From: an uncultured PS1 clade bacterium
GTDB lineage: Bacteria; Pseudomonadota; Alphaproteobacteria; RS24
Direction of reading: 5' to 3'
Length of the DNA: 39,387 nt
Assembly: GCA_902624095.1 (NCBI GenBank)
Contig: CACNWB010000016.1
Span: 1 to 39,387, forward strand
The position numbers and the translations under genes are program-made. Shown here one piece after another: positions 17,359 to 25,424 of the stretch. Under the pieces are notes generated by a model. The model was not told the origin of the DNA and searched no databases. It worked only from the letters and a program-made list of their open reading frames with translations. Position 1 is the stretch's first letter, and each line of letters opens with the position of its first letter.

Positions 17359-18194
17359 GCGGCCAAGCACATTCCGCCGCCGCATCGCGCAAACCAGCTT
17401 ACATGAATGATGCGGTGCGCGCGGTTCTGGAAGCACCGGACCCGCGCATCAAAGCCGCCTTGGCGCGACAGGCCGTTGCCGACTGGAGCCATGGCGCGCT
17501 TGGCGTTGATACGCAGGCTCCGTCCAATTGGCCCGACCGACCCGCCCGTCCTGACCGACCTACATTACTTGCCCCGCGCAACATGCCGACCCGCAAGCTC
17601 GGCAGCGAAAAGGGCCGTGCCTCACAAATTCACGCGCTGGCACATATTGAGCTGAACGCCATTGACCTTGCCTGCGACATGGCCGGCCGTTTTTGCGACC
17701 GCGGGCTGGACGACAGCTTTTACGGCGACTGGCTGTCGATTGCCGCCGATGAAGCGCGGCACTTTCTGATGCTGGAAAAACGGCTGAACGACATGGGCTT
17801 CGCCTATGGCGATTTTCCTGCCCATGATGGTCTGTGGGAAGCCGCATATGACACACGCCACGACCTTGCGGCCCGCCTTGCAATTGTGCCCATGGTTTTG
17901 GAGGCGCGGGGCCTCGATGTGACACCCGGTATGATAAAACGCTTCAACAAAGCCGGCGATACGGCCACTGTCAGAATTCTGGAAACGATTTACGAAGACG
18001 AAAAATCTCATGTGTCAGCCGGGGTTAAATGGTTTCACGAGGTCTGTTCGTCTGAAAAAATTGACCCAACACATTGCTTCCACAACAAATTGAACGACTA
18101 TTTCAAGGGAAAGCTGAAACCCCCTTTTAACGAGGCAGCGCGAACGGCGGCTGGCATGCCACTTGCATTTTATTCGGACACGACCGCAAGGTGA
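17355..18194 (+). CDS. Ferritin-like DUF455 protein
   Basis: A 279-residue protein of the DUF455 family with a ferritin-like four-helix core. Likely diiron ligands can be read: Glu99 (HIEL), Glu133 and His136 (DEARH), Glu183 (LEARG), and Glu214 or Glu216 with His219 (EDEKSH). This arrangement resembles MiaE-type hydroxylases, but the substrate of DUF455 proteins is not established, so a role in tRNA modification is only a possibility. The GTG at 17355 overlaps the bcp stop, giving translational coupling; an in-frame ATG at 17403 would remove 16 poorly conserved-looking residues and is the alternative start. Coupling to a peroxiredoxin would suit an oxygen- or iron-related role. Confidence 0.85.
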   Translation: MSGQAHSAAASRKPAYMNDAVRAVLEAPDPRIKAALARQAVADWSHGALGVDTQAPSNWPDRPARPDRPTLLAPRNMPTRKLGSEKGRASQIHALAHIELNAIDLACDMAGRFCDRGLDDSFYGDWLSIAADEARHFLMLEKRLNDMGFAYGDFPAHDGLWEAAYDTRHDLAARLAIVPMVLEARGLDVTPGMIKRFNKAGDTATVRILETIYEDEKSHVSAGVKWFHEVCSSEKIDPTHCFHNKLNDYFKGKLKPPFNEAARTAAGMPLAFYSDTTAR

Positions 18195-18290
18195 GCCAAT
18201 ACCCCGATTTTCGCAAGGCGGCGGCCCGTTTTATTGCGCTTGCATCCTGAGGCATTTTTTGGGACAAAGCGGGAGAAGAGGAGACAGCAA

Positions 18291-19646
18291 TTGTTTAATA
18301 TAGCGATTAAAGTGAAGAGAGCGTTGCTTTCGGTCTTTATTGAACGCCAATTGTACATTCGGGCACGGGGCAGCGTCAGCTATGTGCCGCTGTCTTCGCG
18401 ATCGCAAATTGCTTTGTCTGCCTTCTTTCTGGGGTTTGCAGCCTGGTTCAGCTTCGCGACCGTAAATGTAATTTTCAAAGACGAAATTGCCGAACGCAAA
18501 GATCGAGAATTTCTGGAAATGCAACTGGCTTATGAGAACGAATTGCGGCGCATGCAACTGGCATATGATGATTTGAACAGCCAGATTGTTCTGACGCGCG
18601 ACTGGTTCAGCGAAACAACAAATTCGCTCGAAAAAAAGCACCACGAATTGACCCGCGTACTGGAGCAAAACGCCTCGATCTCGAGCGAATTGAGGCAAAT
18701 GCAAATCGCCTTTTCTGGCGTAGCAAAGCGCAACAACAAAAAAGGCAATTTGGATATTATCGGACGCGCCGAAGATACGGCGAATGTCACACTTGAAAGC
18801 CGCACAGAAAGCGGCGACGCACCAGCTCCCACAGTGGCGTTGGCAAATGAAGGTGTCGCCAGCGTCGGGCGACACGATGAGGATGTGCTGGCAATGCCCT
18901 ATCTGCCAGAAAACATATCTCGGCGGATTTCAACGCTGGGCACGCGCCAGCGCGACCTGCTTGATGCGCTGGAGGAAAGCCTTGACCATAAAATTGACGA
19001 ATTCGAGACAGTCATTAATTTGACCGACGTTCTGACGACGGAGGAATTCATGGCCCGCGTACTGCCGGAAAATGAATTGGCCGTCGGCGGGCCTTACATC
19101 CCATTACAAGGTCAGCCGGGGCTTAACAGCTCACTGCACCAGCAGCTTTACCGTATAAGCACTAACCTTGACCGTCTGTCGGGCTTGAGCAAATCCCTGG
19201 CAAAAATTCCACTGGCACTACCCATTCACGATTACAGCATCACTAGTGATTTCGGGGTGCGGCTTGACCCGTTCAAAAAGCGGGCGGCGTTTCATTCGGG
19301 CGTTGATTTCGGCGCAACAACGGGGACGCCGGTTCACAGCACGCTGGGCGGCACGGTCACCCAGGCCGGATATAAGGGCCCTTACGGTCTGGTGATTGAA
19401 ATTGACCACGGCAATGGGTTCAAAACCCGCTATGGACATCTGGCACGCTCGCGCGTGCGCACCGGCCAGCGTGTCGAATTTCAGCAACATATTGGTGATG
19501 CCGGCAATAGCGGTCGCAGCACGGGCCCGCACCTGCACTACGAAATTTGGTTTGACGGGAAGGTTCGTAACCCGGCGGCATTTCTTGATGCTGGCAAGCA
19601 AATTTTCAATATCGCTGAAACCCATTCAGCAAATCCCAAACAGTAA
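18291..19646 (+). CDS. M23-family murein endopeptidase, membrane-anchored (LmdC-like)
   Basis: A probable peptidoglycan DD-endopeptidase in the periplasm, anchored to the inner membrane. From the TTG start at 18291 it has 451 residues: a basic N-terminal tail containing ERQLYIRARG, one membrane segment (about 40-60), a coiled coil (about 65-140), a linker, and a C-terminal LytM domain. The zinc site is intact: His335 and Asp339 (HSGVD), and His414 with His416 (HLHYE). TTG 18291 is chosen because a strong AGAAGAGGAGA lies just upstream; the frame is open back to a TTG at 18234. A bactofilin gene follows after 13 bases, a pairing known from morphogenesis in other alphaproteobacteria. Confidence 0.9.
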   Translation: MFNIAIKVKRALLSVFIERQLYIRARGSVSYVPLSSRSQIALSAFFLGFAAWFSFATVNVIFKDEIAERKDREFLEMQLAYENELRRMQLAYDDLNSQIVLTRDWFSETTNSLEKKHHELTRVLEQNASISSELRQMQIAFSGVAKRNNKKGNLDIIGRAEDTANVTLESRTESGDAPAPTVALANEGVASVGRHDEDVLAMPYLPENISRRISTLGTRQRDLLDALEESLDHKIDEFETVINLTDVLTTEEFMARVLPENELAVGGPYIPLQGQPGLNSSLHQQLYRISTNLDRLSGLSKSLAKIPLALPIHDYSITSDFGVRLDPFKKRAAFHSGVDFGATTGTPVHSTLGGTVTQAGYKGPYGLVIEIDHGNGFKTRYGHLARSRVRTGQRVEFQQHIGDAGNSGRSTGPHLHYEIWFDGKVRNPAAFLDAGKQIFNIAETHSANPKQ

Positions 19647-19659
19647 CAGGCACATTCCT

Positions 19660-20070
19660 ATGAGCGACCAGCGAAAACTGAGCAAAAATGCCCCCTCCAT
19701 CCTGTGTAAGGATTTGCAGGTGATCGGGCAAATTACCTCAACTGGTGATATTCAAATTGACGGCATTCTTGACGGCGATTTGCGCTCGCATGCCGTGACG
19801 GTCGGGCAAGACGCCCATATCACTGGCGAGCTGGCGGGGGAAACCGTTACCATTCGCGGACGTGTAGATGGCACCATTCGCGCACGACAGGTGCATTTGT
19901 GTGCCACATGCGAAGTTAATGGTGATATTTATCACGAAGCCTTGGCCATCGAAACGGGCGCGCATCTCAACGGCACAGTCAAGCGCGAAAAAGACCCTCT
20001 AAAAAACGCCGCTGTCGGTCTGCTGCTGGAAGATGGCGACCAAAACCAGTCGCCCCAACTCGCCAATTAA
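19660..20070 (+). CDS. Bactofilin (polymer-forming cytoskeletal protein)
   Basis: A 136-residue cytoskeletal protein that self-assembles into filaments. The core, about residues 14-112, is a right-handed beta-helix with short regular repeats (VIGQITSTGDIQIDGILDG, then VGQDAHITGEL, VTIRGRVDGTI), and the short unordered ends are typical. The ATG at 19660 is the natural start; upstream sequence in the frame is the shadow of the M23 gene. Bactofilins place cell-wall enzymes at chosen sites, and the gene directly upstream encodes a membrane-anchored M23 peptidase, so the two probably act together. It ends 11 bases before the stop of the convergent prfB. Confidence 0.94.
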   Translation: MSDQRKLSKNAPSILCKDLQVIGQITSTGDIQIDGILDGDLRSHAVTVGQDAHITGELAGETVTIRGRVDGTIRARQVHLCATCEVNGDIYHEALAIETGAHLNGTVKREKDPLKNAAVGLLLEDGDQNQSPQLAN

Positions 20071-20081
20071 GCACTGATCAA

Positions 20082-21210
20082 TTAATCCAGATCTTCGACG
20101 GATGTCGCCTCGCCGCTCACCCGCTGGGCAAGCGCGGCTTCCATGAACGGGTCAAGCGCACCATCCAGCACGCCGCCCGGATTGCCACTTTCGACACCAG
20201 TTCGCAAATCCTTGACCATCTGGTAGGGTTGCAAAACATAAGAGCGTATCTGGTGGCCCCAGCCAATCTCTGATTTCTGTTCGGCGCTGGCCATCGCCTC
20301 CTCCTCGCGCTTTTGCAGTTCAAGCTCGTATAAACGCGCCCGCAGCATGGCCCAGGCCGTGGCGCGGTTTTTATGTTGCGACCGCTCATTCTGGCACTGC
20401 ACAACGATATTCGTTTCAAGATGGGTGATACGCACCGCACTGTCGGTTGTGTTGACATGTTGGCCACCAGCACCGCTGGCCCTAAATGTGTCAATGCGGA
20501 CATCGGCGTCGGAAACATCAATATCGATAGCATCGTCGACCACCGGATAACACCAAACGCTGGCAAAGCTCGTATGGCGGCGAGCATTGCTGTCAAAGGG
20601 CGAAATGCGAACAAGACGGTGTACACCAGACTCCGTCTTTGCCCAGCCATAGGCATTACGCCCCTTAATCTCGACAGTCGCCGATTTGATGCCCGCTTCT
20701 TCGCCATCAGTTTGTTCGATCAGCGTAACTTTAAAACCTTTTTTCTCGGCCCAGCGCATATACATGCGCAGCAGCATGGAGGCCCAGTCCTGACTTTCGG
20801 TGCCGCCAGCACCAGCATGCACCTCGATAAACGCATCATTAGCGTCCGCCTCGCCGGACAGCAAGGTTTCAACTTCCATGCGCTCGGCACGCTGTTGCAA
20901 GGCTTCCAGCGCGACCTCGCATTCCGCGACAATATCGCTGTCATTCTCGGCCTCACCCAGCTCAATCATCTCGACATTTTCGGTTAACTCAGTTTCCAGT
21001 GCCCGGCACGCGTTAATGGCGTTTTCCAGCCGCGTGCGTTCCTGCATCAGCGTCTGGGCACGGTCGGGATTTTTCCACAATTCCGGGTCTTCAGCACTTT
21101 TGTTGAGTTCGTCCAAGCGTCGAAGCGCCTGCTCCCAGTCAAAGATGCCTCCTCAGCAGTTCGATGGACTGCTTGATCCGGTCAACAAAATCGGTGATCT
21201 CTGCGCGCAA
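20082..21210 (-). CDS. prfB: Peptide chain release factor 2, made by +1 programmed frameshift
   Basis: RF2 recognises UAA and UGA and triggers peptide release. Translation begins at TTG 21210 (MRAEITDFV), 1 base after GGAGAGGGC-type ribosome-binding sequence, and reads 23 codons to an in-frame TGA at 21141-21139. The text around it is AGGAGG CAT CTT TGA C, the standard RF2 recoding site: an internal Shine-Dalgarno three bases before the slippery CTT. Shifting by +1 continues as [12 protein letters not shown] to the stop at 20082, giving 375 residues. SPF (203-205) and GGQ (248-250) then fall within two residues of their E. coli positions. Low RF2 favours the shift, so the gene regulates itself. 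It is the last gene of the amiC-mrcA-prfB operon. Confidence 0.95.
21138..21153 (-). promoter_or_regulatory. RF2 programmed +1 frameshift signal
   Basis: On the minus strand: AGGAGG (21153-21148), CAT, slippery CTT (21144-21142), TGA stop (21141-21139), then C. Spacing and order equal those of the E. coli prfB site (AGGGGG TAT CTT TGA C). The internal Shine-Dalgarno pairs with 16S rRNA and the slow UGA allows the peptidyl-tRNA to slip to TTT. Confidence 0.93.
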
Positions 21211-21256
21211 TGCCCTCTCCGTGAATATGGCTCGGAAGATACGGGGGTCAGGACGA

Positions 21257-23716
21257 CTAGTAAAGCCCGCCCGTGCCCGCGCCCACCGTCGCTCCCTGCC
21301 CGCGCTCGCTTCCTGTGCGCTCGGCGCCCCGCACCACGGCTTGCTTGGAATTGCGCGAGGGTTCAGTGCCAATTTTAAAGGCTTCCAGAATAACTGTTTC
21401 ATCCACCGGCCTTGCCAGCTTGCCGGTTTTGGCATTGATACGCACGAGACTGACTGCAGGCGGAATGCGAAATGGCGGCGGCATAGTGCTCTCAAGCGCC
21501 GATTTCATGAAAGCCCTGAAGATAGGGGCGGCAACGCGCCCGCCTGTTTCATTCCCACCCAGTGAGCGGTTGTCGTCATAGCCGACATATACCCCGACAG
21601 CCAGGTCGGGCGAAAAGCCAACAAACCAAGCATCGCGATTGTCGTTGGTCGTACCAGTTTTACCCGCCAGCGGCTTACCCAGCGTGTGAATTTGCCGGCC
21701 CGTACCGCGCTTGACGACCCCTTCAAGCATGGAAACAACCTGATAGGAGGTTTGCGCCGACAGCACTTCTTCGCGTGTATCCGGCAAATCAGGAGGGATT
21801 TGGTCGGCCCACACTTCAGCATTGCAACCGATACAGGGTCGCGTGTCCTGACGGTAGAGCGTGGTGCCATAGCGGTCTTGAATACGGTCAACGAAAACCG
21901 GTTCAATCCTGTTGCCGCCATTGACCAGCATAGCATAAGCCGATGTCAAACGCATCAGTGTCGTCTCTCCAGCCCCCAGCGCCATGGCAAGCACACGCGG
22001 CATATTCGGGGTGATGTCGAAGCGCCGCGCATAGGCGGAAATTTTATTCATGCCTATTTCCTGCGCCATTCGAACGGTCATCAGATTTCGGCTTTTTTCC
22101 ATACCCAGCCGCAAAGTCGACAGGCCATAAAACCTGCGCGCGTAGTTTTCCGGCTTCCACAACCCCTTATCATTGCCCTGTTCCATCACGAAAGGCGCAT
22201 CCAGCACCAGACTGGCGGGTGTGAAACCGCTGTCGAGGGCGGCGGCGTAAACAAATGGTTTGAAAGCCGACCCGGGCTGGCGATTGGCCTGAGTTGCCCG
22301 ATTAAACTCGCTGGCGCCAAAGCTGAAACCACCGACCATGGCCAGCACGCGACCGGTATGCGGGTCGAGCGCAATAATCGCGCCGTTAACCTCTGGCATT
22401 TGCTCAAGCCTGTACAAGCCCGGCGCATCTGCCGGTGCCACCCACACAATATCTCCAACCGAAAGCACTTGGTCGACGCGGGAAATTTTGGGCCCGACTT
22501 GGCGATAGCCGTTTTCGTTATTGGGCGCGGCACGCGCCCATGAAACAGCGTCAAGCGTGAGGCGGCCGACATCTATAGATTCTTCAAATCGGCTTGCGCG
22601 GGTCATGCGCGGGCGCAGCCCAATAGACGCTTCATTGGCATCTGCCGACAATACAACCGCCAAACGCCACGGGCGCAAATCTGACGGGATGTCGATTTTC
22701 ACAATTTCTTCCCACCAGGCTTCCAGACCGTCGAGTTTTGCTACGGGGCCGCGATATCCATTACGCCTGTCATAGTCGCGCAAACCCGAGCGCAAGGCGC
22801 GCTGGGCAAAAGTCTGAAAATCCGTATTTAGAGTAGAGCGAATGGAAAGCCCGCCTCCATAAAGTTTCTTTTCGCCGTAAATATCATAGACCCGCCGGCG
22901 CACCTCTTCGGCAAAATGCTCCGCCGCGATGCGCTGAACGCCGACCGGACGATCAGTCACGACAAGGTCTTCTGCGCGCGCAAGCCGCTCCTCATAATCA
23001 GAGATGAACCCATTTGAGGCCATGCGGCTCAGAACCCAGTTGCGCCGCGCTAGCGCGCGAGCGCGCCTACGGAACGGGTGGTAATTGTTCGGTGCCTTGG
23101 GCAAGGCCGCAAGATAGGCCGCCTCTTCAAGCGAGAGTTCACTCAACGGCTTGTCGAAGTAATTCAGCGCCGCCGCCGCCACGCCGTAACTGCCAAGGCC
23201 CAGGTAAATCTCATTGAGGTAAAGCTCCAGCAATTGACGTTTGTTGAACGTGCGCTCCAGACGTAATGCAAGTACGGCCTCCTTCAGCTTGCGCTCCAGC
23301 GTTACATCGCTGCTCAGAAGGAAGTTTTTGGCGACTTGTTGCGTGATGGTTGAAGCCCCCTCTAACCGTTTGCCTGAAGCCACATTCACCACGTTTTGAA
23401 AAACCGCGCGGGCAATGCCTATGAAATCAATGCCGATATGATCATAGAAATTTTTATCTTCAGCGGCCAAAAACGCATTGATTACGTGTTCGGGCACCAC
23501 ATCAATGGGCACGAACAGACGGCGTTCCTGAGCATATTCGGCAATGAGGCTGCCGTCGCCGGCATGTACGCGGCTCATTACGGGCGGCGTGTAATTTGCC
23601 AGATGCTCGTAATTCGGCAACCCGCTGCTGATACGCCACAGGGAAAGCACCAGCGCCAGAAGCGCAACCGCACCAAGCGTCGCAAAAACACCGGCCAAAT
23701 TTCCCAACAATCTCAT
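21257..23716 (-). CDS. mrcA: Penicillin-binding protein 1A
   Basis: Bifunctional peptidoglycan synthase (class A PBP): polymerises glycan strands and cross-links peptides in the periplasm. 819 residues: membrane anchor about 8-28; GT51 transglycosylase domain with catalytic Glu86 (AAEDKNFYDH), EGASTITQQ and NEIYLG; an OB-like insertion about 320-430; transpeptidase domain with Ser483 and Lys486 (PGSAFKP), SRN (542-544) and KTGT (686-689). The last 40 residues are a Gly/Arg-rich tail. It lies between amiC (69 bases upstream) and prfB (46 bases downstream), the usual alphaproteobacterial order. Confidence 0.97.
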   Translation of the reverse strand: MRLLGNLAGVFATLGAVALLALVLSLWRISSGLPNYEHLANYTPPVMSRVHAGDGSLIAEYAQERRLFVPIDVVPEHVINAFLAAEDKNFYDHIGIDFIGIARAVFQNVVNVASGKRLEGASTITQQVAKNFLLSSDVTLERKLKEAVLALRLERTFNKRQLLELYLNEIYLGLGSYGVAAAALNYFDKPLSELSLEEAAYLAALPKAPNNYHPFRRRARALARRNWVLSRMASNGFISDYEERLARAEDLVVTDRPVGVQRIAAEHFAEEVRRRVYDIYGEKKLYGGGLSIRSTLNTDFQTFAQRALRSGLRDYDRRNGYRGPVAKLDGLEAWWEEIVKIDIPSDLRPWRLAVVLSADANEASIGLRPRMTRASRFEESIDVGRLTLDAVSWARAAPNNENGYRQVGPKISRVDQVLSVGDIVWVAPADAPGLYRLEQMPEVNGAIIALDPHTGRVLAMVGGFSFGASEFNRATQANRQPGSAFKPFVYAAALDSGFTPASLVLDAPFVMEQGNDKGLWKPENYARRFYGLSTLRLGMEKSRNLMTVRMAQEIGMNKISAYARRFDITPNMPRVLAMALGAGETTLMRLTSAYAMLVNGGNRIEPVFVDRIQDRYGTTLYRQDTRPCIGCNAEVWADQIPPDLPDTREEVLSAQTSYQVVSMLEGVVKRGTGRQIHTLGKPLAGKTGTTNDNRDAWFVGFSPDLAVGVYVGYDDNRSLGGNETGGRVAAPIFRAFMKSALESTMPPPFRIPPAVSLVRINAKTGKLARPVDETVILEAFKIGTEPSRNSKQAVVRGAERTGSERGQGATVGAGTGGLY

Positions 23717-23785
23717 TCAGTCTCTACCCTTTACTGGTCAAGCGCAGCATAAGCAAAAGAATACGGCAACAGTTTGTACATGCTT

Positions 23786-25012
23786 TTATTGAGTCATACG
23801 CACCTGTTGACTGGATGAAAAGAACCCATTCACAGATTTAACCAGCGATTTGGCAATTTTTCGCCGCCAACTGGCCGAAAGCAGCTGTTTTTCATCGCTG
23901 CGATTAGTCAAAAAGCCCAATTCAATTAGCACGGATGGCACATCTGGCGCTTTCAGAACGCGAAATCCTGCAAATCTGTGGGTCCGTTCCAACAAACGTG
24001 TCGTGCCGCGAGCGTTTTTCACCACTAAATTGGCGAATTCAACCGACAAATTTTTAGTCAAGCGCTGGGAAAGATCAATCAGCGTATTTGCAATTTCCGG
24101 CGGGTGATCATCAAAATCAAATCCGACGATAATATCAGATCGGTTTTCCTTGCGCGCCAGAGCCTCTGCCTCCTTGTCCGAAGCCGTCTCCGAAAGCGTA
24201 TAAATCGACATACCACGTATATTTTTTCGTTTAATCGCATCGGCATGTATGGATATGAACAAATCAGCCTTGTGCTTGCGCGCAATATTCACACGCTGGC
24301 GGAGGGGAATGTAAATATCTCGGCTGCGCGTAAGATACACGTCATATTTGCCTGTTTTACGTAATTGTTGGGCCAGTTCCTTGGAAAACGCCAATGTCAC
24401 CTGTTTCTCGAGTGTTTTGCGCCCGGTTGCACCAGGGTCAACGCCGCCATGTCCGGCGTCAATAACAATCACGGGCTTGGGATTTGGCTCGCGCGGGCCT
24501 TGCGAAATTACTGGCGGCGAAATGACAGACGGCGAACTGGGCGTAAGGGATTTAGCGCGCTTGGCCATCCTGTCCGCAGCAACCTGCTTAGCGAAATTCT
24601 CGGCACTGGATGTCTTCAAGTCAACTACCAACCGGTGCGGAAAGCCTGATGCTGGATCCAGCATAAAACTGCGCCATACAATCGCTGGCGCGTTCAAATC
24701 AACCACCAGACGCGATTGTGTCGCCGTGAATTGCCCGAAGCGCAGACCACTGATGTGTCCCACCGGTTCTGGGCTTGCACTGACGTCTGGCCAGTCGAGC
24801 GACGGTAAGTCGACGACAATGCGACGCGGCGTATCAAGCGAAAACACATTAAAATCAGCACGCCCAGATATTTCCAGCACCAGCCGCGTGGCACCATCTG
24901 ACGCTCCGAGGCGAATGTTTTGCACGCGCATATCTGCGGCGGACACCGTGCCTAAGCCACCAGGCATCAACCCCAGTAACAAAAACCAGCGAAAAACCAT
25001 TGTTAGACGCAT
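23786..25012 (-). CDS. amiC: N-acetylmuramoyl-L-alanine amidase, AmiC type
   Basis: Periplasmic zinc amidase that cleaves septal peptidoglycan stem peptides from MurNAc. The start is set at ATG 25012, with GAGG 6 bases upstream and a clear signal peptide (MVFRWFLLLGLMPGGLGTVSAA); the frame is open to 25078. In 408 residues: signal about 1-26, AMIN domain about 28-130 (targeting to the cell wall), a proline-rich linker, and an Amidase_3 domain about 175-395 with VIDAGHGGVDPG, FISIHADA and the catalytic Glu in VLIELGFLTN. It leads the amiC-mrcA-prfB operon. Confidence 0.95.
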   Translation of the reverse strand: MRLTMVFRWFLLLGLMPGGLGTVSAADMRVQNIRLGASDGATRLVLEISGRADFNVFSLDTPRRIVVDLPSLDWPDVSASPEPVGHISGLRFGQFTATQSRLVVDLNAPAIVWRSFMLDPASGFPHRLVVDLKTSSAENFAKQVAADRMAKRAKSLTPSSPSVISPPVISQGPREPNPKPVIVIDAGHGGVDPGATGRKTLEKQVTLAFSKELAQQLRKTGKYDVYLTRSRDIYIPLRQRVNIARKHKADLFISIHADAIKRKNIRGMSIYTLSETASDKEAEALARKENRSDIIVGFDFDDHPPEIANTLIDLSQRLTKNLSVEFANLVVKNARGTTRLLERTHRFAGFRVLKAPDVPSVLIELGFLTNRSDEKQLLSASWRRKIAKSLVKSVNGFFSSSQQVRMTQ

Positions 25013-25424
25013 GAAAACCTCGTATTCACGTTTGTAAAAAACGTCACTACGATTCGCAATATACCCCTTGGCGGACAAAATTGCGATTCCCCCAGACCTA
25101 ACCTGGCGGACAATCGACTTGCAATCCCACCCTTGTCCCTATACAAGAACCAACGTGTGTCCTGCATCAATTGGCTGGTCGTTTCGCTGAATTTGTCAGC
25201 GTGCGAGGCAAAAAACCGCAGCGCACCAGAAAACAGAGAGACTAAAATTTTGGCTGCTCCCGGCATATCCCCTCCGAATTTATTTCACGCTGCACCGACC
25301 CTTATGGACGCGCTGGACGATCTGCGGCGTAGCCTCGTCTTTCTGTCCCGACCCAATTATTTTGGCATCGACGTTGACCACGGCTCTTGCAAGCCGATGC
25401 GCCGCGGTGCCCCCGGAGATTTTT
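25013..25424. promoter_or_regulatory. 412-base divergent intergenic region of amiC and rne
   Basis: No convincing gene. The sequence holds an imperfect tandem repeat (TGGCGGACAA at 25069-25078 and 25104-25113, each followed by a TTGC(G/A)AT-CCC stretch), an inverted repeat CTTGT/ACAAG at 25132-25147, a hairpin GTGCG/CGCAC at 25201-25226, and a hairpin CGGCT/AGCCG at 25381-25396 just before the rne ribosome-binding site. A possible rightward -10 is TATACA at 25140-25145; a possible leftward -10 is TATATT at 25063-25058. The long rne leader resembles the situation in other bacteria where RNase E controls its own mRNA, but homology cannot be claimed. Confidence 0.45.

Noticed and set aside
21139-21141. 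An in-frame TGA near the start of prfB could suggest a broken gene or a sequencing frameshift.
   Set aside because: The exact AGGAGG CAT CTT TGA C context is the known RF2 recoding signal, and the recoded protein has the right length and motifs.
21686-22543. A long plus-strand frame (285 codons) inside mrcA.
   Set aside because: It is antisense to a clearly recognised PBP1A catalytic region and resembles no protein; it is a by-product of codon bias.
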